The notes below the pieces were generated by a model that saw nothing but the letters and a program-made list of their open reading frames with translations, was not told the DNA's origin and ran no database searches. This document shows, piece by piece, positions 5,960-9,621 of a DNA stretch of 9,621 nucleotides. Each line of letters starts with the position of its first letter. The stretch's first letter is position 1. Position numbers and translations under genes: made by a program. Origin of the DNA: JAAYFT01 sp036562765 (GTDB lineage Bacteria > Bacillota > Clostridia > Tissierellales > Tissierellaceae); the NCBI GenBank assembly GCA_036562765.1, contig DATCJO010000127.1, forward strand, positions 1 to 9,621, given 5' to 3'.

Positions 5960-7202
5960 ACCCAATTTCCCAATTCCATATAAAAGTAAAAATCATAAAA
6001 ATTTTCTACCCATTGGTTTACTTAAAATTGCTACTTATTTAAGAGATCATGGTAATGAAATTAAGCTAATAAGAGGTTATCCACAAACTTTAAATGAGAT
6101 TATGGAATTAAAACATTTTAATCCTGAAGAGATTTGGGTAACATCCCTATTCACATATTGGGCTCAATACGTTAGAGATACAGTTCAATACTATAAAAAA
6201 ATGTTCCCTCATGCTTGGGTAAAAGTGGGTGGAATTTATGCTTCGCTTTTTCCTGCTGAAGAAGTCAAAAAATATACAGGATGTGATGAAGTGCACCAGG
6301 GAATTATTCCTGAAGTAGAGGAATATTTAGAGACTCATTTTCCTGCGTATGATTTAGTAAAAAATGCGAATCCTAATCCGATTGATTACCAAATTATTCA
6401 TACTAGCAGGGGATGTCCAAGAAAGTGTCCTTTTTGTGGAACTTGGAAGATAGAACCTGAATTTGTCCCCAAGAAAAGCATTAAGAATGAGATAAAATAT
6501 GATAAAATCGTAATCTACGACAACAATTTTTTAATGAGTCCCTATATCGAAGACATACTTGAAGAACTCATAGAACTTAAGAAGAATAAAAAAATTAAGT
6601 GGGTCGAAAGCCAGAGTGGTTTTGATGGAAGAATATTAATGAAAAAGCCATATCTTGCGAAAATTATTAAGGAAGCAGGATTTAGATATCCTCGTATTGC
6701 TTGGGATTCAAAGTATGAAGAACGTGATAAAATTAAAGAACAGATTGATATACTAATTAAGGCAGGATACAAATCAAAGGAAATTTTTATTTTTATGCTT
6801 TATAATTGGGATGTACCTTTTGAAGAGATGGAAAGGAAACGAATAAAATGCTGGGAGTGGCAAGTTCAAATTGCAGATTGTAGATACAGGCCTTTAACTC
6901 AACTTTATGATAATTATAACCCAAGAATCATTGGTCAAACTTCTGACGATTATTATATCCACGAAAAAGCAGGATGGACAGATGCTTTAGTGAAGCAATT
7001 TCGTAAGAATGTGAGAAGACAAAATATTTGTGTAAGGCACAGTTTCCCATTTTATTCAAAGAGTTTTGAACATAAACGGTTTAGTAAAGAATTTATGGGA
7101 AAAATTTCTAATTTAAGAACAATAGATGAAAAAATAGGATATATGAAAACAGAAGAGATTGACTATTGGATTCCTAGCCAAGTTACATATCCAAAGATAT
7201 GA
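5934..7202 (+). CDS. Radical SAM protein with N-terminal B12-binding-like domain
   Basis: This is a 422-aa radical S-adenosylmethionine enzyme. The CxxxCxxC 4Fe-4S motif is C161-x3-C165-x2-C168 in RGCPRKCPFCGTW. The first 145 residues look like the Rossmann-type B12-binding domain of this superfamily: ILLVEPNFP at the start, LPIGLLKIATYL (25-36) and VGGIYASLFPAEE (98-110). No DxHxxG cobalamin-ligand motif is seen, so cobalamin binding is uncertain. The C-terminal part is basic and holds RYRPLTQLYDNYNPR (317-331), RRQNICVRH (361-369) and further cysteines C306, C316 and C366. Such enzymes methylate, thiolate or rearrange unreactive carbons. The specific substrate is not recognisable. GGAGGAG at 5924-5930 precedes the ATG by 3 nt (4-6 nt from the GGAGG core). 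It is the last gene of the operon, and its overlap with the DndE-like gene suggests translational coupling. A DNA-modifying role is inferred from context only. Confidence 0.93.
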   Translation: MIKKILLVEPNFPIPYKSKNHKNFLPIGLLKIATYLRDHGNEIKLIRGYPQTLNEIMELKHFNPEEIWVTSLFTYWAQYVRDTVQYYKKMFPHAWVKVGGIYASLFPAEEVKKYTGCDEVHQGIIPEVEEYLETHFPAYDLVKNANPNPIDYQIIHTSRGCPRKCPFCGTWKIEPEFVPKKSIKNEIKYDKIVIYDNNFLMSPYIEDILEELIELKKNKKIKWVESQSGFDGRILMKKPYLAKIIKEAGFRYPRIAWDSKYEERDKIKEQIDILIKAGYKSKEIFIFMLYNWDVPFEEMERKRIKCWEWQVQIADCRYRPLTQLYDNYNPRIIGQTSDDYYIHEKAGWTDALVKQFRKNVRRQNICVRHSFPFYSKSFEHKRFSKEFMGKISNLRTIDEKIGYMKTEEIDYWIPSQVTYPKI

Positions 7203-7594
7203 AGATATACCGGCGTTTGCACTTTTCCGCTCGTTATTGATTGTTTTGACTTTATCACATTCGGGTAATAACGGGTATCTGTCTTGCTATTGTTCCCCTA
7301 AATACTTTGTTACGGTTAGTGCTTTTTATATTTGCGCAACGTTAGGTATAAAATGAAACGGTGAGCTGGGTTAAGGAGGGTTGACCAAATAGTATATAAA
7401 AAATTAGGTAAAAATAGGCAGCAACTGGTGGGTATTCTGAATTGTTTCTTGGTGTCTTATTTTTTTTACTCTTAAGTATTATCGATTCATTGTAAAACTA
7501 GATACAGCATCCAAAAAATTATAAAATCATAGTGAGAATTCTTGTTGATATAGATATTGTAAATACCTAACCGAATCCATAGAAGAGTTTCGCT
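7203..7594. other. Intergenic stretch after the operon, no supported gene
   Basis: No strong terminator hairpin with a T-run was found after the radical SAM stop. Up to about 7350 the sequence is visibly richer in G+C than the operon, which suggests a different origin or the old flanking DNA. A minus-strand frame there reads QDRYPLLPECDKVKTINNER, broken upstream by a stop, and could be a decayed coding piece. AAGGAGG at 7374-7380 is followed only by a four-codon frame. No function is assigned. Confidence 0.35.
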
Positions 7595-8240
7595 ATGGTT
7601 GAACATAACGTTATAAAAAAATTATCTTTTCAAATGAAAGTCTACGAGAGAGGACAAATTGCTACTTTGCATAAAGAAGATAAAAGTGTACACTACATCG
7701 TAAAGCAGCTAGTCTGAACTGTAAGTAATATTAGCAAGAAAAATATGGCACTGTCACTTAGCTTGGATCTGACTTATATTTTTATGCAGCGTACTTTCTA
7801 TAAGCAGTATAGGCAATTTAAAAATTGTGGTGTTAAGCTCAGTATGTTAAGGATTTTATCAAATTTGCTGATAAAAATATACTGAAAAAATGATTTTCAA
7901 ACAGTATAGTAGGATATTGTAAAAAAGACCACAACTGAGAAGATAAGCCCATGCTTTGTGCACAAACTCTGTATAATGGTTACTTAAAGTATGCAGTATT
8001 GATTTGTTTGCTGTTTAAACCTGGAGATAAAACTAAGCGAAGGGAAGTCAGACGTATCGGGAGTAAAAATTAAGGCCAGAGGAAGTGGAGATGCGTGAGA
8101 AGTTTGGATACTAGGAAATAGATACTGTGATAGGTAAACGTTCTAGTGATATAGTTCTTTTGACATAAGTAGAGAGAAAAACTCGATACAAACTCATATT
8201 TCTGTTAGATTTGAAAGATAATAAAAAGAGTGTTTATGGA
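7595..8240 (+). pseudogene. IS30-family transposase, decayed by stops and frameshifts
   Basis: Three successive frames together follow the order of an IS30-type transposase. Segment one (7595-7882) has the N-terminal helix-turn-helix: YERGQIATLHKEDKSVHYIVKQL, split here by position (residues 15-37), then a TGA at 7715-7717 where the family has Arg (CGA to TGA fits), then TVSNISKK. Segment two (7894-8070), in another frame, has IVGYCKKD and LCAQTLYNGY, matching the usual CTKTLYNYI region. It contains a TGA at 7936-7938. Segment three (8073-8240), in the third frame, has RPEEVEMREKFGY, a TAG where Trp is expected, EIDTVIGK, LLT, a TAA, and VERKTRY, which is the catalytic core around the first DDE aspartate. 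The rest of the catalytic domain is missing or unrecognisable before the IS256 remnant. The protein cannot be active. Terminal inverted repeats were not located. Confidence 0.78.
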
Positions 8241-8309
8241 ACTTAAATAAAGGGATCAAGTCCAATTTCTTTTGTGTAAAATTTCCTCTAGCTAGAATAA
8301 GGTAATAAG

Positions 8310-8975
8310 TTTGCCACTCAAAGTATTCAACTATATCTAAGTATTTTTTGCCTGATATTCATTTTTCGTCTTGTTCGATAAGCAAGATGTATGGCCGATT
8401 CTCGGTTGAGAAATATTCTGATTACCCTTTCACGTCGGCGTATTTCTTCGTTAAGCCGTTCTAGACCATTTGTAGTTCGAAGTCTTTTCCTATACCTCTC
8501 AGGAAATTCCAATACCGCTATACCATCTTCAAAGCCAGATTCCAATACATCCATAGCTTTCAATGCCTTGCTCAATATTCTTCTAACACCTGATTTAACA
8601 GTATCCTTGCTGTTTTAGCATCCGGAGCCTCAAATATAGCCTTTTTGCATGTATTTTTTCTGTAACCCCTTTGGTGTTTTATTCAGAATGTTGTGCATAA
8701 AATGGGTTTGGCATTTCTGCCAGGTCGCATCCTGAAAATACTTATTAATGGCACGGATAAGCCCGCTGTGATAATCAGAAACTACTAAATCTACACTGTG
8801 TAATCCTCTTTGTTTATGCCAAGAGAAAAATTCACTCCAACTTTCTTCCGAATTATTGTCATCAATCATAAGACTTAGTATTATATTTTATCCTTCCTCA
8901 TTCACTCTTACAGCTATTAAAAGCCCCCTAGGATTTTCATTAGAGTTTTGTCGAAATGAAAATAAGTTGTGTTAG
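8310..8975 (-). pseudogene. IS256-family (mutator type) transposase, truncated and frameshifted
   Basis: Reading the minus strand from high to low coordinates gives the C-terminal half of an IS256-type transposase in pieces. FRQNSNENPRGLLIAV leads to NEEG and a TAA at 8888-8890. The frame continues through SEESWSEFFSW, VDLVVSDYHSGL with a catalytic-core Asp, and KCQTHFMHNIL to a frameshift near 8645. Another frame gives KAIFEAPDAKTARILLNQVL (8643 downward) to a TGA at 8572-8574. A third gives KAMDVLESGFED, RLRTTNGLERLNEEIRRRER and VIRIFLNRESA. A last frameshift near 8380 leads to LIEQDEK, a TGA, and SGKKYLDIVEY near 8320. The N-terminal half is absent beyond about 8975. At least three frameshifts and three stops make it inactive. 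It abuts the IS30 remnant, so the region has received more than one element. Confidence 0.9.
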
Positions 8976-9153
8976 GAAGCAGGTACAAGAGAAAAGGAAT
9001 TAGAGGAAGCAGTGGCATATAAAAGTATTCTGCGGAAAGGTATAGAGCATACTATGGAAATGGTATATAATAGTTTATGTAAGCGCGTTGGCTCCTTTAT
9101 AACGTACTTTTAGATATACTTTTAGATAATGCAGAGCAAAGGGTGAAGAGAAT
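8976..9153 (+). other. Short interval with a coding-like stub and lspA-like leader
   Basis: A 45-codon frame without a proper start runs from 8976 to TAG 9111-9113. It reads KELEEAVAYKSILRKGIEHT in its middle, which looks like the C-terminal end of a lost gene but is not recognised. TATAAT at 9066-9071, with TGG just upstream at 9061-9063, is a possible -10 element for the next gene; no good -35 is seen at 17 nt. Confidence 0.25.
9105..9128 (+). repeat. Perfect tandem duplication of a 12-mer
   Basis: TACTTTTAGATA occurs twice without a gap at 9105-9116 and 9117-9128, in the leader of the signal-peptidase-like gene. It may be a replication-slippage product or a pair of regulator sites. Copy number is only two. 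Confidence 0.8.
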
Positions 9154-9621
9154 TTGAGTAAAAAAACCTGGGTAAGCATATTTGTCCTGGTCGCAGTTGA
9201 GCAGATTATAAAAATAATAATTTATAACAACTTTTTTGAAAGACGGTTTCCCATACTGGCTCCTATTTTATACTTTGAACCCATGTTCAACAAGCATTAT
9301 TCTTGGTTTAATTCCATGTTTCAGCTGGGCATAGGCAAAGGGGTGCACGTTGCCTTTGTGTTAACAATAGTTGTTCTGATATATTTATTTTACAGGTACT
9401 TAAATGATAGGGTAGGGACTAATAAAATGATCAATGCCATGTTTGTCTTTCTGTTTTCCGGTGCTACCTGCTCTTTGATTGACAAAATATTTTGGGATGG
9501 AAGCCTGGACTATATATTGTTAAAAGGTTTTTTCACCTTTGATTTGAAAGACGTATATATAAATATCTTCAACGGTTTACTGATATTCTCACTGGTTTCA
9601 GATAACAAAGCCATAAAGCAA
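9154..9621 (+). CDS. Signal peptidase II (LspA)-like membrane protease, cut by window end
   Basis: The frame is open for 156 codons to the window edge. It encodes four hydrophobic segments: about 7-25, 63-80, 92-109 and 134-148. The layout matches lipoprotein signal peptidase: EQIIK (16-20) stands where the family usually has DQ..K, SGATCSLIDK (102-111) matches the GNxIDR motif, and FDLKD (129-133) matches FNxAD. The two catalytic Asp candidates, D110 and D133, are kept, but the surrounding motifs are unusually divergent. Activity on prolipoproteins is plausible but not certain. The start must be the TTG at 9154 or later, because an in-frame TAA lies at 9127-9129. AAAGGGTGA at 9138-9146 serves as ribosome site. 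Length suggests only a few residues are missing at the C-terminus. It is unrelated to the upstream operon and is likely flanking host DNA. Confidence 0.75.
   Translation, partial: MSKKTWVSIFVLVAVEQIIKIIIYNNFFERRFPILAPILYFEPMFNKHYSWFNSMFQLGIGKGVHVAFVLTIVVLIYLFYRYLNDRVGTNKMINAMFVFLFSGATCSLIDKIFWDGSLDYILLKGFFTFDLKDVYINIFNGLLIFSLVSDNKAIKQ

Noticed and set aside
1230..7202. DISARM, BREX or type I restriction-modification locus
   Set aside because: There is no methyltransferase, no DrmA/DrmB- or PglZ-like protein, and no HsdS/HsdR. The PLD and helicase domains are fused in one protein, unlike DISARM.
7159..7356. 65-codon + frame overlapping the end of the radical SAM gene
   Set aside because: Its start lies inside the radical SAM gene in another frame without a ribosome site, and the peptide (Leu/Ser/Cys-rich) matches nothing.
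8298..8332. GNKFATQSIQ in the IS30 frame, resembling the DNGxEFA catalytic motif
   Set aside because: The same bases are better explained as the minus-strand C-terminus of IS256 (KKYLDIVEYFEWQ), and the preceding codons include stops, so the IS30 match is probably chance.
8391..8618. Plus-strand 75-codon frame
   Set aside because: It is the antisense shadow of the IS256 transposase remnant, whose family motifs are clear on the minus strand.
1..9621. CRISPR array, tRNA or rRNA genes
   Set aside because: No regularly spaced repeats and no cloverleaf or rRNA-like sequence were found on either strand by reading.

Overview
The window looks like an accessory region of a low-GC Firmicute (Bacillota), most likely a clostridial lineage. 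The reasons are the A/T-rich codon choice, strong GGAGG-type ribosome sites before almost every gene, a TTG start, and decayed IS30- and IS256-family transposases of a clostridial flavour. No taxonomic marker gene is present, so this placement is inference.

Layout. Positions 1-227 hold only short gene-remnant-like frames. A small two-helix membrane protein lies at 228-503, followed by a possible 20-codon mini-ORF (555-617). About 600 bases of AT-rich sequence without a convincing gene lead to a candidate promoter at 1151-1179. Then comes a compact five-gene operon, 1230-7202, all on the + strand, with 4-nt gaps or overlaps throughout. It encodes a PLD-like/DEAD-box helicase fusion (707 aa), a 65-aa Trp-rich small protein, a DndD-like SMC/Rad50-type ATPase (655 aa), a 146-aa protein with a DndE-like pattern, and a radical SAM protein with an N-terminal B12-binding-like domain (422 aa). 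Downstream lie a multiply disrupted IS30-family transposase (+, about 7595-8240) and a truncated, frameshifted IS256-family transposase (-, about 8310-8975). The window ends inside a divergent signal-peptidase-II-like gene with a TTG start (9154 to the edge).

Interpretation. The operon is the most interesting part. Its helicase and ATPase resemble proteins of DNA phosphorothioation (Dnd) modification-restriction systems, but DndA (cysteine desulfurase), DndB and DndC (sulfur transferase) are absent from the window. A radical SAM enzyme occupies the last position instead. A reasonable hypothesis is a Dnd-related genome-defence or DNA-modification system in which the radical SAM enzyme provides or replaces the modification chemistry, the DndD/DndE-like pair forms the DNA-bound scaffold, and the PLD-helicase is the restriction or effector arm. 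The alternative is a Dnd accessory cassette whose core genes lie elsewhere in the genome. The flanking transposase wreckage and the AT-rich composition relative to the first and last genes fit horizontal acquisition. The protein families are seen directly in motifs; the system-level role is inference.
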